Positions 49,560 through 56,896 of a DNA stretch of 56,925 bases are shown one piece after another. The translations under genes were made by a program, and so were the position numbers. Numbering within the stretch: the stretch's first letter is position 1; each line of letters starts with the position of its first letter. The notes beneath the pieces are model-generated. The model made no database searches. It worked only from the letters and a program-made list of their open reading frames with translations, and was not told the origin of the DNA. This stretch comes from a virus. The DNA is taken from positions 1-56,925 of the IMG/VR virus record IMGVR_UViG_3300013137_000023. One strand, given 5' to 3'.

Positions 49560-50060
49560 ATGATTCAATTCAAATTCGGAAGTTTAAAAAGAGAGGGAAC
49601 AGGATACCTTTTTGATTCAAGTTACTATTCCATAAGGGGCTCGGAGGTATTTTATCATGATCCCCCAAAGTATGTGGATTCCCATTTCTATGAATATCTA
49701 ACCTACACAGATGGACTTACCCAACACTCTCCAGAACACCCAGTAGTAAGAGAAAACTTTGAGGATTTACTAAATAGTCTGGCTCTTCACCTTCATAAAA
49801 ATCCAGAAGATTTAAAGACCTTTTGTGACAGTATAGTATGGCCCCTCCCCCTCGACCCAAAAGAGGTAAACTTCCTGGCCGCCCTGAAGTATATAGAAGA
49901 AAAACCCACTTACTATAACCGATCGGAACTGAAGATTTCCAGATCACCTTCAAAGCAATTCGATAAACGATGGGAATTGATAGAGCCTTGGGTAAATGGA
50001 AATACTCCAGATATCGTTCGGTTGCTGTACAGAAGTTTTATGGGTTTCTCCAAAGATTAG
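49560..50060 (+). CDS. Hypothetical protein, probably continuing to 50245 after a frameshift
   Basis: A 166-residue frame behind AGAAAGGAGAAGACT. It stops at 50060, but a second frame running 49970-50245 continues without a ribosome binding site from about residue 163, ending AYEHKRCSKIYIESILRKGE at a typical spacing before the next gene. One inserted or deleted base near 50050 would join them into about 228 residues. It is a helical-rich protein with no recognised family. Confidence 0.5.
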   Translation: MIQFKFGSLKREGTGYLFDSSYYSIRGSEVFYHDPPKYVDSHFYEYLTYTDGLTQHSPEHPVVRENFEDLLNSLALHLHKNPEDLKTFCDSIVWPLPLDPKEVNFLAALKYIEEKPTYYNRSELKISRSPSKQFDKRWELIEPWVNGNTPDIVRLLYRSFMGFSKD

Positions 50061-50290
50061 CAATATGTATTCAGGTTAAAAATATTTTAGGTTGGGGCTG
50101 GATTGACTATGAAAAAGAGTTTGGATTTAAAATTAACTACCAAAATCTGCAAGGATACCATGCTATTGAGGAAATGAATTTGGCTTATGAACATAAAAGG
50201 TGTTCAAAAATTTATATTGAAAGCATTTTAAGGAAAGGAGAATAACTATAACAAGTTTTAATGCCTAAAATAGAAAGGAGAAAAACGACC

Positions 50291-50725
50291 ATGAAGGAGG
50301 AAATATGGAATAAAAGAGGAACAAGGATTATAAATTTTGAATCTGCTCACAAAACGTTTAATAAATATATTGTCTCCGTTTTTAGGGGGCAATGTATTGG
50401 AGGGGGTCAATTTTCCCTTTGCATCCGGCCATATTCGGAAAAAGAATGTAACGGCCATAAATTCCCAGAAGGCCACTTAAGGCGTTTTGATCTTAAAAAC
50501 TTTAGCCACTACCTGAATAACCGGCTTATAAATTTCCTTGACGAAAATAAAGAAGTTAGGGTTGTTTTATATGAATTTTACCATTATTCAAAAGGCAAAA
50601 GGGTTTTGCATGGACACATCGTCCAAAATGCAAATGACCTTTCTGATATTAAAATTTTTCCGTATCCGTTCACGACCTACAAAAGTGAATCGGTTTTAAG
50701 GGAAGCGGCCAATTTCTTAAACTAA
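50291..50725 (+). CDS. Hypothetical 144-residue protein
   Basis: Start set at the ATG at 50291 behind AGAAAGGAGAAAAACGACC; an upstream in-frame ATG at 50261 has none. Segments FESAHKTFNKYIVSVFRGQC and FSHYLNNRLINFLDENKEV give a mixed alpha/beta impression. No family was recognised. Confidence 0.6.
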   Translation: MKEEIWNKRGTRIINFESAHKTFNKYIVSVFRGQCIGGGQFSLCIRPYSEKECNGHKFPEGHLRRFDLKNFSHYLNNRLINFLDENKEVRVVLYEFYHYSKGKRVLHGHIVQNANDLSDIKIFPYPFTTYKSESVLREAANFLN

Positions 50726-50745
50726 TAGAAAGGAGAAAAAAAACC

Positions 50746-50919
50746 ATGCCAAAAACGAAGCATGTTTTCACCCTCTATTTAGAGGGTGAGGGACAGGACA
50801 AAGGGGAAGCCTGGGCCTTGGCTTGGCAACAAGCCACGAAAATTTACTCTAAGGATGAATGCCCCCGGAATATCAACTATATCCTTATCCCTGGGGATGA
50901 GGAAGAAGGGAGTAAATAA
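50746..50919 (+). CDS. Hypothetical 57-residue protein
   Basis: Behind AGAAAGGAGAAAAAAAACC. FTLYLEGEGQDKGEAWALAW then NYILIPGDEEEGSK: an acidic-ended, compact protein. No family was recognised, but the strong ribosome binding site supports expression. Confidence 0.6.
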   Translation: MPKTKHVFTLYLEGEGQDKGEAWALAWQQATKIYSKDECPRNINYILIPGDEEEGSK

Positions 50920-50921
50920 AT

Positions 50922-51116
50922 ATGGAATATACAGATAGAGAAAAAGAGGAAATAGGAATAAGGCTTGCGAATCTATTTCACATTCCACAAAGCAAAAGAG
51001 AAAAAGGACGTTACTTGACATCATGGGGAACCAAAACCCCAATAGGTGTTTTTGAGGTAATGATTAGAATTTCGCAAGAAATTGAAACCGGAAACATTAT
51101 AAAATTGTTGGGATAG
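50922..51116 (+). CDS. Hypothetical 64-residue protein
   Basis: Starts 2 bases after the previous stop, using GGAAGAAGGGAG at the end of that gene as ribosome binding site. Charged helical N-terminus (TDREKEEIGIRLANLFHIP). Function unknown. Confidence 0.55.
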   Translation: MEYTDREKEEIGIRLANLFHIPQSKREKGRYLTSWGTKTPIGVFEVMIRISQEIETGNIIKLLG

Positions 51117-51133
51117 AAAGGAGTAAATCAACT

Positions 51134-51433
51134 ATGAAAATAAAATTCGTTTGTCATGCCGTTAAGTGGTTTGATAAGGTTAATGGAAACACCTATCATT
51201 CCGTAAGAATTACAAATACCAAAACCGGAGAAACTATTGCCAATGGTTTTCAGTATGGATACGGCGATCACTATCGGCAAACGGCCTTAATGAGAATGCT
51301 TAAAGCCGATTGGATTCCGGGATATAATGAAAAAACTATTTACTCGTATGAGCGGGAGAACAATTATCCCATTCAATGGATTGTTTCGCATGGCTTAAAA
51401 CGTGATTGTATCGCAAACGGAAAGGAAAATTAA
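51134..51433 (+). CDS. Hypothetical 99-residue protein
   Basis: Behind AGAAAGGAGTAAATCAACT. NGNTYHSVRITNTKTGETIA is strand-rich; a helical centre follows. No family was recognised. The unit is typical of small early phage proteins. Confidence 0.6.
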   Translation: MKIKFVCHAVKWFDKVNGNTYHSVRITNTKTGETIANGFQYGYGDHYRQTALMRMLKADWIPGYNEKTIYSYERENNYPIQWIVSHGLKRDCIANGKEN

Positions 51434-51434
51434 T

Positions 51435-51521
51435 ATGTATAAATCACTAATAATTCAGCTTATCGGCTGGGGTTTTATAATCTGTTTGCAGTTAATGTTT
51501 TTGGTCGAATTAGGGAGGTAG
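51435..51521 (+). CDS. Single-helix membrane peptide
   Basis: A 28-residue ORF behind GGAAAGGAAAATTA. Nearly all hydrophobic: YKSLIIQLIGWGFIICLQLM followed by FLVELGR. It is the last gene before the terminator at 51556-51580. Might act on the membrane, as small phage toxins or exclusion peptides do; this is inference. Confidence 0.5.
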   Translation: MYKSLIIQLIGWGFIICLQLMFLVELGR

Positions 51522-51555
51522 TGGGCGACTAAAAACCTAAATTAACCAACCAAAA

Positions 51556-51580
51556 GGCCCCGGTCCTCCGGGGCTTTTTT
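51556..51580. terminator. Bidirectional terminator between convergent operons
   Basis: GGCCCCGG-TCCT-CCGGGGC followed by TTTTTT on +; on the minus strand the same stem is preceded by As, with TTTT downstream. It ends both the rightward operon and the leftward one. Confidence 0.85.
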
Positions 51581-51596
51581 ATTCCCCTTATTCCAC

Positions 51597-51884
51597 CTAT
51601 ACCTCTTCCCCGGTATAATCCGGGCATTCCGTTATACCCAGACCTCGGATGTTTTGGTTGACTTGACCATTTTGCCGGTAAAGATAGGGCTGTTTTGGGA
51701 ACCTTCCGGCCTTGCACCAGACAAGCCTGATAGTCTGGACCTGACCATCTTTAAAGGCACTTCGGATATAACCGTTTGTTTCGGCAAAGGTTTCCTGCCA
51801 CTTCTCTTCTTTTAACTCTTCCACGGTGAACCGTTTACACCGCAGATTAAAGCATCGAAAACATAATGGCCTTTCTTTCTTCAT
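51597..51884 (-). CDS. Hypothetical Cys-containing protein
   Basis: A 95-residue protein, last gene of the leftward replication operon. CFRC, C and C near the start, basic N-terminus, no recognised fold. ATG at 51884 overlapping a purine-rich stretch. Confidence 0.55.
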   Translation of the reverse strand: MKKERPLCFRCFNLRCKRFTVEELKEEKWQETFAETNGYIRSAFKDGQVQTIRLVWCKAGRFPKQPYLYRQNGQVNQNIRGLGITECPDYTGEEV

Positions 51885-52000
51885 ATCCCTTGCCCTCCAT
51901 GGGTGGCTTGAGGTTTGTTTAAAATAGCTCTCTGTGGCCTTTTAAATCAACGATCTTGTTTTACAGGTATGTTTGTACCTTTTTTTTATTTGAAACCGTT

Positions 52001-52348
52001 TCAGGATTTCTTGTTCATTCCCTGTTTGCGGAGAGCATTAGAATTATCCCTTGCCTTGCTCAGTTTTTCCTTGTGATCTTCCGACAGCACTCTGCTTACC
52101 CTTTTTCGGCTGGAATAAGGGTTGAAGGGGTAAAGAGGACAAAACGGGTTAGAACAATCCGTTTTCCCCTCCATGCCATAACCGACACACTCGTAACAGT
52201 GGGCGGCTATGGCTTCCCTTTGTGTCAAATCCTCTCCCTGGCAATATTTTAGTAACTCATTCATTCCCCTGCGGGCTAACCCATCTCTCTGAATATCCGC
52301 CTGAATATCCTGAAACCGTTTCAATAATCCTTCTTCAGTCCATGTCAT
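52001..52348 (-). CDS. Hypothetical Cys-rich phage protein
   Basis: A 115-residue protein. CYECVGYGMEGKTDCSNPFC followed by PLYPFNPY is a pattern I have met in many phage-encoded short proteins with a predicted zinc site. It overlaps the upstream gene by 14 bases. Function unknown. Confidence 0.65.
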   Translation of the reverse strand: MTWTEEGLLKRFQDIQADIQRDGLARRGMNELLKYCQGEDLTQREAIAAHCYECVGYGMEGKTDCSNPFCPLYPFNPYSSRKRVSRVLSEDHKEKLSKARDNSNALRKQGMNKKS

Positions 52349-52544
52349 ATCCGTTGCTCTCTATAATATTTATTTTATAAAGTTTTCTAATGGTTTTACA
52401 CACTTGGCAGTTACACTTTTCTTGTTTCCCGAATCCCGAAAGAAAGTTTTTGGCGGTGGCGTGTTCCCGGATTACCTCAAGGCAAACAAAGCGCATCTTC
52501 TCTTCCCGACAATCACAGGCGTTATGATGTGTTGTGCATTTCAT
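52335..52544 (-). CDS. Hypothetical small Cys/His protein
   Basis: A 69-residue protein with CTTHHNACDC and CNCQVC pairs, so it may bind one or two zinc ions. Short overlap with the gene downstream. No family was recognised. Confidence 0.55.
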   Translation of the reverse strand: MKCTTHHNACDCREEKMRFVCLEVIREHATAKNFLSGFGKQEKCNCQVCKTIRKLYKINIIESNGYDMD

Positions 52545-52556
52545 TGTTTTTCCTTC

Positions 52557-52877
52557 CTAAAATGGAATGTCGGATTCGGTCTCTTCTTGAACCGGTGTCG
52601 AATTGGAACCGTTGCCCTGGCCAGTTAGCTCATTCAACATGGCTTCCAGAACCTTGACCGCCGTTTCCCGTTCCCCCAAGTAAACCTTAGCCGGGGTGTC
52701 CTTGTCGTTCTGAACCTTCTGTTTGGTCGCCTTGTCCCACCTGTAAGCCCTAACCCAATCCAGACCGATCTTCCCGTCCTGACCCTCGTATCCAGAAACA
52801 ATTGAATAGGTTTCCTTATACTGATCCAACTTAACCCCTGCCTTAACACCCGTTTTATGAAACTTAAAATCTTGCAT
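52557..52877 (-). CDS. SSB-like ssDNA-binding protein
   Basis: A 106-residue protein ending in TEEESDIPF-like acidic tail (ESDIPF), the C-terminal tip used by SSB proteins to recruit partners; the body has strand-forming segments (GLDWVRAYRWD). Directly downstream of the primase-helicase. It is shorter than bacterial SSB and the OB-fold is not certain. Confidence 0.55.
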   Translation of the reverse strand: MQDFKFHKTGVKAGVKLDQYKETYSIVSGYEGQDGKIGLDWVRAYRWDKATKQKVQNDKDTPAKVYLGERETAVKVLEAMLNELTGQGNGSNSTPVQEETESDIPF

Positions 52878-52879
52878 GA

Positions 52880-54490
52880 TTAGCCCTCCTCTCCTGGCTG
52901 TCTAATTAGTGTTTTTTTCTTTTCTCCGTCATAATACCATGTTGTTGTTGGTAAAAACTTAGAACCATTAACTATTTTAAATTCCTTTATCTTACCGTTT
53001 GGATTTTCCCAACCCTTAACCCACGCCTTGCACTTCACTATTTTAATCCTTCCATAATCCATTGCCAGTGCAAGCCTTGGTTTTTCAAGCGTAAATTCAC
53101 CACCACGTCCAACATCACTGTCTGTTTTTTTCTGGATACCTATTAAACATATAGAATTTTTTAACTTTGAATGAATTGCAGATATATACTTACCGACTTC
53201 ATAAAAGTTTTCCAATACCTCAAGATAATCAATTATAAATATTGGATACTTTTCTGGGTCAATAAGGTCTTGATAGTTTTCATTTAATTCAACTGCGTCA
53301 AATTTCCAATCATTAATTTTCATATCTTCAAACAATTCAAGACGGGCATTCAATTCATCCTCGCCCATCTCTGAATTAATATAAAGAATTTTATTTTTTT
53401 CTTGGTTTTGTCTAATAAAATCAAGCATGAAGGTTGTTTTCCCGGAGTTCTTTGCACCGGCAAGCAAGATGATGTTTCCGGGGTACAGCCTAACAAAATG
53501 GTCAAGGTCTAATGGGAAATTAACATGAACCGTTTTGCCTGTAGCCTGTCTATAATTCATTAATTCAAAATCTTTCTTGATTCTACGGTAAGTTCCGTGT
53601 CTTGTTGGGTGCTTTTCAAGATATCCTTCCTTTACAAGCCTGTGCATGGCTTGATAGAGGGCGTTTCGGTGTGGTGTAAGTTTTGTAAGGGTTTGTAAGA
53701 TGTCTGTAAGGGAAATGTAAGACTCTGTAAGACTCAAAAACTCCTTAACCTCGGCAATTATATTAACCTCCCTTCTTTCGTCCCGGTTAAGTGCGCTATT
53801 TATTTTGTCGGAAATCCACTTATCATCATTTTCCCCCCACGAATTTATCAATCTTTTCAATACTTCACATATATATTCTTTTTCACAACCACCCTTAACT
53901 AAACAATTTGAAATATGGAAAAGGTCAATATCTCTCCTTCCATTAGAAAATAAGGGCTGTAAGTTTTGTAAGTTTTGTAAGAACTCCCCTTTATTATATA
54001 TAGTATTAGTATTTAAAATCCATATGGGTATAGTATTTAATACTATGTCTTTTATAATCTTATATTGTGATCCGTTAGGATGAATGCTTGGGGGAGCAAC
54101 CACATAGCCTCCATCTGAACGAATGTCAATTCCGGGAAGGTCATTTCTTGCTTGCCAGTTCCTTAGTCCGGGTTCATACTTGTAATAGCAATGCCAACCG
54201 GCTTGCTTCCCGGTCTTTATTAGTCTTGTTTCTGGCAACCCTTTACTCTTGGCAAGTTTTAGGGCTTCCGGGCCGTCTATGTCAAGCACCGACAAACCAG
54301 ATATTTGCCCGGTAACAATTCCGATATTGTTCTCCCCATGCTCAAACCATTTTTTGGCTTCGTCTTCTGTGGCCCTGTTGGTCTGGTATCCCTGCCATTT
54401 AATCACCGGCACTTTATCCTTTGGTTTTAATGGAATTACAGAATACCCCATATCTAAATATACTAACGCCGCATCAAGCATTGTTTTCAT
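52880..54490 (-). CDS. PrimPol-helicase fusion (bifunctional primase/polymerase with RecA-like helicase)
   Basis: A 536-residue protein. N-terminal Prim-Pol domain: DID (70-72), GKQAGWHCYYKY around His100 and IRSDGGYVVAPPSIHPNGSQ (123-142). A small central domain (about 270-310), then a RecA-like domain with Walker A GAKNSGKTT (about 341-349) and IFIIDYLEV as Walker B. Such fusions prime and unwind phage DNA. It is the central replication protein of the genome. Confidence 0.8.
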   Translation of the reverse strand: MKTMLDAALVYLDMGYSVIPLKPKDKVPVIKWQGYQTNRATEDEAKKWFEHGENNIGIVTGQISGLSVLDIDGPEALKLAKSKGLPETRLIKTGKQAGWHCYYKYEPGLRNWQARNDLPGIDIRSDGGYVVAPPSIHPNGSQYKIIKDIVLNTIPIWILNTNTIYNKGEFLQNLQNLQPLFSNGRRDIDLFHISNCLVKGGCEKEYICEVLKRLINSWGENDDKWISDKINSALNRDERREVNIIAEVKEFLSLTESYISLTDILQTLTKLTPHRNALYQAMHRLVKEGYLEKHPTRHGTYRRIKKDFELMNYRQATGKTVHVNFPLDLDHFVRLYPGNIILLAGAKNSGKTTFMLDFIRQNQEKNKILYINSEMGEDELNARLELFEDMKINDWKFDAVELNENYQDLIDPEKYPIFIIDYLEVLENFYEVGKYISAIHSKLKNSICLIGIQKKTDSDVGRGGEFTLEKPRLALAMDYGRIKIVKCKAWVKGWENPNGKIKEFKIVNGSKFLPTTTWYYDGEKKKTLIRQPGEEG

Positions 54491-54492
54491 AC

Positions 54493-54609
54493 CTATATTC
54501 CCAATAATTCTAATATTTTAAGTATTTCAATTTCATACTGTTTTGGGTCAAGATTTGCTTTTTTTAGTTTTACTTTCTCTTCTTCATATTTTTCAAACCC
54601 CCAATTCAT
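54493..54609 (-). CDS. Tiny ORF upstream of the PrimPol gene
   Basis: A 38-residue frame at ATG 54609, behind AGATTAA-rich leader. MNWGFEKYEEEKVKLKKANL then YEIEILKILELLGI. It joins in-frame, across one inserted A near 54640, to the end of the nuclease-like gene upstream and may be its C-terminus rather than a separate gene. It ends 3 bases before the PrimPol start. Confidence 0.45.
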   Translation of the reverse strand: MNWGFEKYEEEKVKLKKANLDPKQYEIEILKILELLGI

Positions 54610-54628
54610 ATTTAATCTGTGTATATAC

Positions 54629-54892
54629 TTATGACTGTTTATATAACTCTACTACTTGTTTTTTGTGGCCATCTTCAAAGATGCTTGGTTTAATTTCGAT
54701 GCCGATTGGTATTCTTGGAAAATTGTTTAATATTAGATTTTCTTTGGGGAAAACAATAAAATCTATTCTCTTTCCCTTCTTGGTTATGGCGTGAATCCCT
54801 TCCACCTCTTTTCTTATAATAAAATATTCACCAAGAATATTAATTACTTTTCTTGAAATGTTTTTTTCTGGCTCCATTGGTATTATAGACAT
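54629..54892 (-). CDS. Restriction-endonuclease-fold nuclease-like protein, possibly truncated
   Basis: An 87-residue protein. IDFIVFPKENLILN ... IGIEIKPSIFED has the Asp ... Glu-x-Lys spacing of PD-(D/E)XK nucleases. The first 28 residues (KNISRKVINILGEYFIIRKE) are unusual. The frame ends in KQS at 54629; one base over, it continues as NSHKYIHRLNMNWGFEKYEE to 54493. So it may be a longer gene with a frameshift. Its ribosome binding site is buried in the leader structure described below. Confidence 0.45.
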   Translation of the reverse strand: MSIIPMEPEKNISRKVINILGEYFIIRKEVEGIHAITKKGKRIDFIVFPKENLILNNFPRIPIGIEIKPSIFEDGHKKQVVELYKQS

Positions 54893-55050
54893 AAAAAAAC
54901 CTCCTGGTTTTTTGAGTTGCTTAGTTCAAGAAGATCAGGAATTACCGGATCGGCTTAAACCTCAAAAACCAGGAGGCCCTATGGAATAGGCTATGTTTGT
55001 GAACAAAAAAAACCGAACCATGTAATATCCTTGTCTTTCTCGAACTAAGC
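54893..55050 (-). promoter_or_regulatory. Leader RNA with interleaved stems covering the ribosome binding site
   Basis: 158-nt leader of the nuclease-like gene on the minus strand. Stem A pairs TGCTTAGTTCGAGAA (55051-55037) with TTCTTGAACTAAGCA (54932-54918). Stem B pairs CCTCCTGGTTTTTGAG (54976-54961) with CTCAAAAAACCAGGAGG (54916-54900). B' contains the AGGAGG of the gene and is followed by TTTTTTT and the ATG at 54892. The order A-B-A'-B' means the stems interleave: a pseudoknot, or two folds that exclude one another. This is the pattern of an attenuator or riboswitch. Confidence 0.6.
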
Positions 55051-55056
55051 ATTTCC

Positions 55057-55085
55057 ACTATACCAAACCCAACCAGTCAAGTCAA
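55057..55085 (-). promoter_or_regulatory. Sigma-70 promoter before the leader
   Basis: On the minus strand TTGACT (55085-55080), 17 bases, TATAGT (55062-55057). Transcription should start near 55050, where stem A begins. It provides a separate start for the PrimPol/SSB part of the operon. Confidence 0.65.
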
Positions 55086-55088
55086 TAG

Positions 55089-55733
55089 TTACTCAAACAA
55101 TCTCCCCTGTTGCTGGTGGCGCTCAAGCCGTTCCTTTGCGGCCTTAAAGTAGTCGGGGTCAAGTTCATAGGCCCATAAGTCAAACCCCATGTCATGACAG
55201 GCAATCCCGATTGACAGGCTCCCGAAATGGGTGTCAAGTATCTTATCCCCCGTCTTTGCGTAGTTCTTTAGAAGCCATTTATATAGGGCTACTGGTTTCT
55301 GGGTGGGGTGAGTCTTTTCATCACAATGGTTTATGTAAGCATCTGCTCTTGAATATGTAAATATCTTCATTGGTTTATTAAAAGAAGTCCATGCCATTTC
55401 CCCGTCACTTCTGTTATCACGTTGTTTTTTATCCCACACGATCCAGCATTTTGTTGGCTTGTTATTATAATAATTAGCTCCCCATATTATTTGATTGGTT
55501 GAAACCCTAAATAGATCATTGAAATATTCATCGTCTGGTATTTTATGGTCCCATGTGGTTGTTTTATATTTTTTCCATATTCCTCCATTTTGTTTTCTTT
55601 TAGTACCAGCACAGGAGTTTTGTATTGTATCGTAATTTATACCATACGGCGGGTCAACAATGGCAAGATCAAAGAACTTATCAGGAAACTCTTTCATCCC
55701 TTCCATACAATCTTGATTAAATAGCTTAATCAA
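55089..55733 (-). CDS. DNA N6-adenine/N4-cytosine methyltransferase
   Basis: A 214-residue protein. DPPYG (27-31) is the catalytic motif; KTHPTQKP and LDTHFGS (motif I) follow in the beta-class order. The start is a TTG at 55733 behind AGGAGG. No restriction partner lies beside it, so it is an orphan methyltransferase, perhaps protecting phage DNA from host enzymes. A second (C5-like) methyltransferase is in the cassette array. Confidence 0.8.
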   Translation of the reverse strand: MIKLFNQDCMEGMKEFPDKFFDLAIVDPPYGINYDTIQNSCAGTKRKQNGGIWKKYKTTTWDHKIPDDEYFNDLFRVSTNQIIWGANYYNNKPTKCWIVWDKKQRDNRSDGEMAWTSFNKPMKIFTYSRADAYINHCDEKTHPTQKPVALYKWLLKNYAKTGDKILDTHFGSLSIGIACHDMGFDLWAYELDPDYFKAAKERLERHQQQGRLFE

Positions 55734-55941
55734 TCTCCGTCCTCCTTGTAAACATCCGCCTTAAAACGTACGAGCGAATGATTGAAATAACAGTAAACCA
55801 TACACCGATCAGAAAATTGTCCCGAATAGGTACATGAAGCCCAAAGTAGGGAAATATTACAATCTGGCTCCCCACTGCGACTAAGTATCCGGCAGCTACA
55901 TTCGTCAGGCTTTCGATAAGGCTAAACTTTTTAGACTGCAT
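55726..55941 (-). CDS. Conserved small phage membrane protein
   Basis: A 71-residue protein with two membrane helices (LTNVAAGYLVAVGSQIVIFP and NFLIGVWFTVISIIRSYVL). The pattern, including FPYFGLHVP and the RSYxLRR end, matches a common phage family of unknown function (known to me as DUF7220-like). It overlaps RusA in TAATG form. Confidence 0.65.
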   Translation of the reverse strand: MQSKKFSLIESLTNVAAGYLVAVGSQIVIFPYFGLHVPIRDNFLIGVWFTVISIIRSYVLRRMFTRRTEID

Positions 55942-56333
55942 TACAGCCTCAAAAAAACATTAGTTCTGGGGCATTCATCATATTTTTTTTCGGCAGATAT
56001 TTTCCAGACCTGGGAATCGTCATGCCATACCGTGCCATTACAGACATCTTTTAAAAACTTGATTAGATTATCAAGATCTGGCTTTTTGACATGGTCCCGG
56101 TCCCGTTGCTTTTTTGGCATGGATTCGGGGATAGGCATATAAAACGTAACGTCCATCATGACACCGACCCCTTTCTCAATAGGCGGGTCCTTCCACTGCT
56201 GCTTAATTTCCCATAACACCCGGCCCTCCTCGGTTTCCTGGTCGTTATAGGTCGTGACAAACTTTCCCCGGCGAGCGAACCTGGGGCGCTTCTTGGCTAT
56301 CGGATTGCCGGGAATTGTTATGGTCTTTTCCAT
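55941..56333 (-). CDS. rusA: RusA-like Holliday junction resolvase
   Basis: About 130 residues; start at the ATG at 56333 behind AGGAGGAGTG. GNPIAKKRPRFARRG at the start, then PDLDNLIKFLKDVCNGTVWH: the DxD/LDN acidic block and the conserved NG of RusA. The dimer cuts four-way junctions produced by Bet-driven recombination and by replication. It is standard in phages with Red-like modules. Confidence 0.85.
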   Translation of the reverse strand: MEKTITIPGNPIAKKRPRFARRGKFVTTYNDQETEEGRVLWEIKQQWKDPPIEKGVGVMMDVTFYMPIPESMPKKQRDRDHVKKPDLDNLIKFLKDVCNGTVWHDDSQVWKISAEKKYDECPRTNVFLRL

Positions 56334-56356
56334 CACTCCTCCTTTTTGCAATTAAT

Positions 56357-56896
56357 TCAACCTTTTTCCCCAAGTGGGGAATATGGTTGTTTTTTCTCCA
56401 TTCCCCCATTAATTCTTGCCCTCCATAGTTGTTTTTTTAAAGTCCAAATCCGCATCGCCCCCAGCCGTAACAGGGCCAGTCGTTGAGCATCAGACCACTG
56501 ATAGCTATGATTAATTTTTGGATTGCGGACGCATTGCACCGTAGTATCGGACAACTCATTCCCGACCACCAATATCCCCGCATGCCCTGGGATGAGGTCG
56601 GCGCTGCATTGCAGATAGTCTGGGATGGCAAAATACAGCCTGGATATTTTCCCATCTTTCCTGGGGTTGTCCGGGTCATAACTTCTATGGCCGTGACGCT
56701 TTTGGAGATCCTTTTTAAGATCCGCCCTGCTGATCTTTAACTCAACCTCATAGGCATAATTATTTTTAGTCAACACCAAGAGGTCGATTTCATACAGATT
56801 CAGCCCCCACGACACATTGGGAACGGCAAGGTTCACCCGAGGATTGAAATACTGGGCGACGGCGATCTCCATTTCCAGGGTCGTTATTTTAGCCAC
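56357..56896 (-). CDS. MmcB-like DNA repair family protein
   Basis: A 179-residue protein, complete here. GLNLYEIDLLVLTKNNYAYE then VELKISRADLKKDL has the Asp ... Glu-x-Lys pattern of PD-(D/E)XK-like folds; residues 70-120 are typical of the MmcB family (HGHRSYDPDNP). MmcB acts in DNA damage response; the phage copy may repair or protect DNA. Start at a GTG at 56896, 13 bases inside the previous gene across the junction. The C-terminus is Trp- and Arg-rich. It is followed by RusA. Confidence 0.6.
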   Translation of the reverse strand: MAKITTLEMEIAVAQYFNPRVNLAVPNVSWGLNLYEIDLLVLTKNNYAYEVELKISRADLKKDLQKRHGHRSYDPDNPRKDGKISRLYFAIPDYLQCSADLIPGHAGILVVGNELSDTTVQCVRNPKINHSYQWSDAQRLALLRLGAMRIWTLKKQLWRARINGGMEKKQPYSPLGEKG

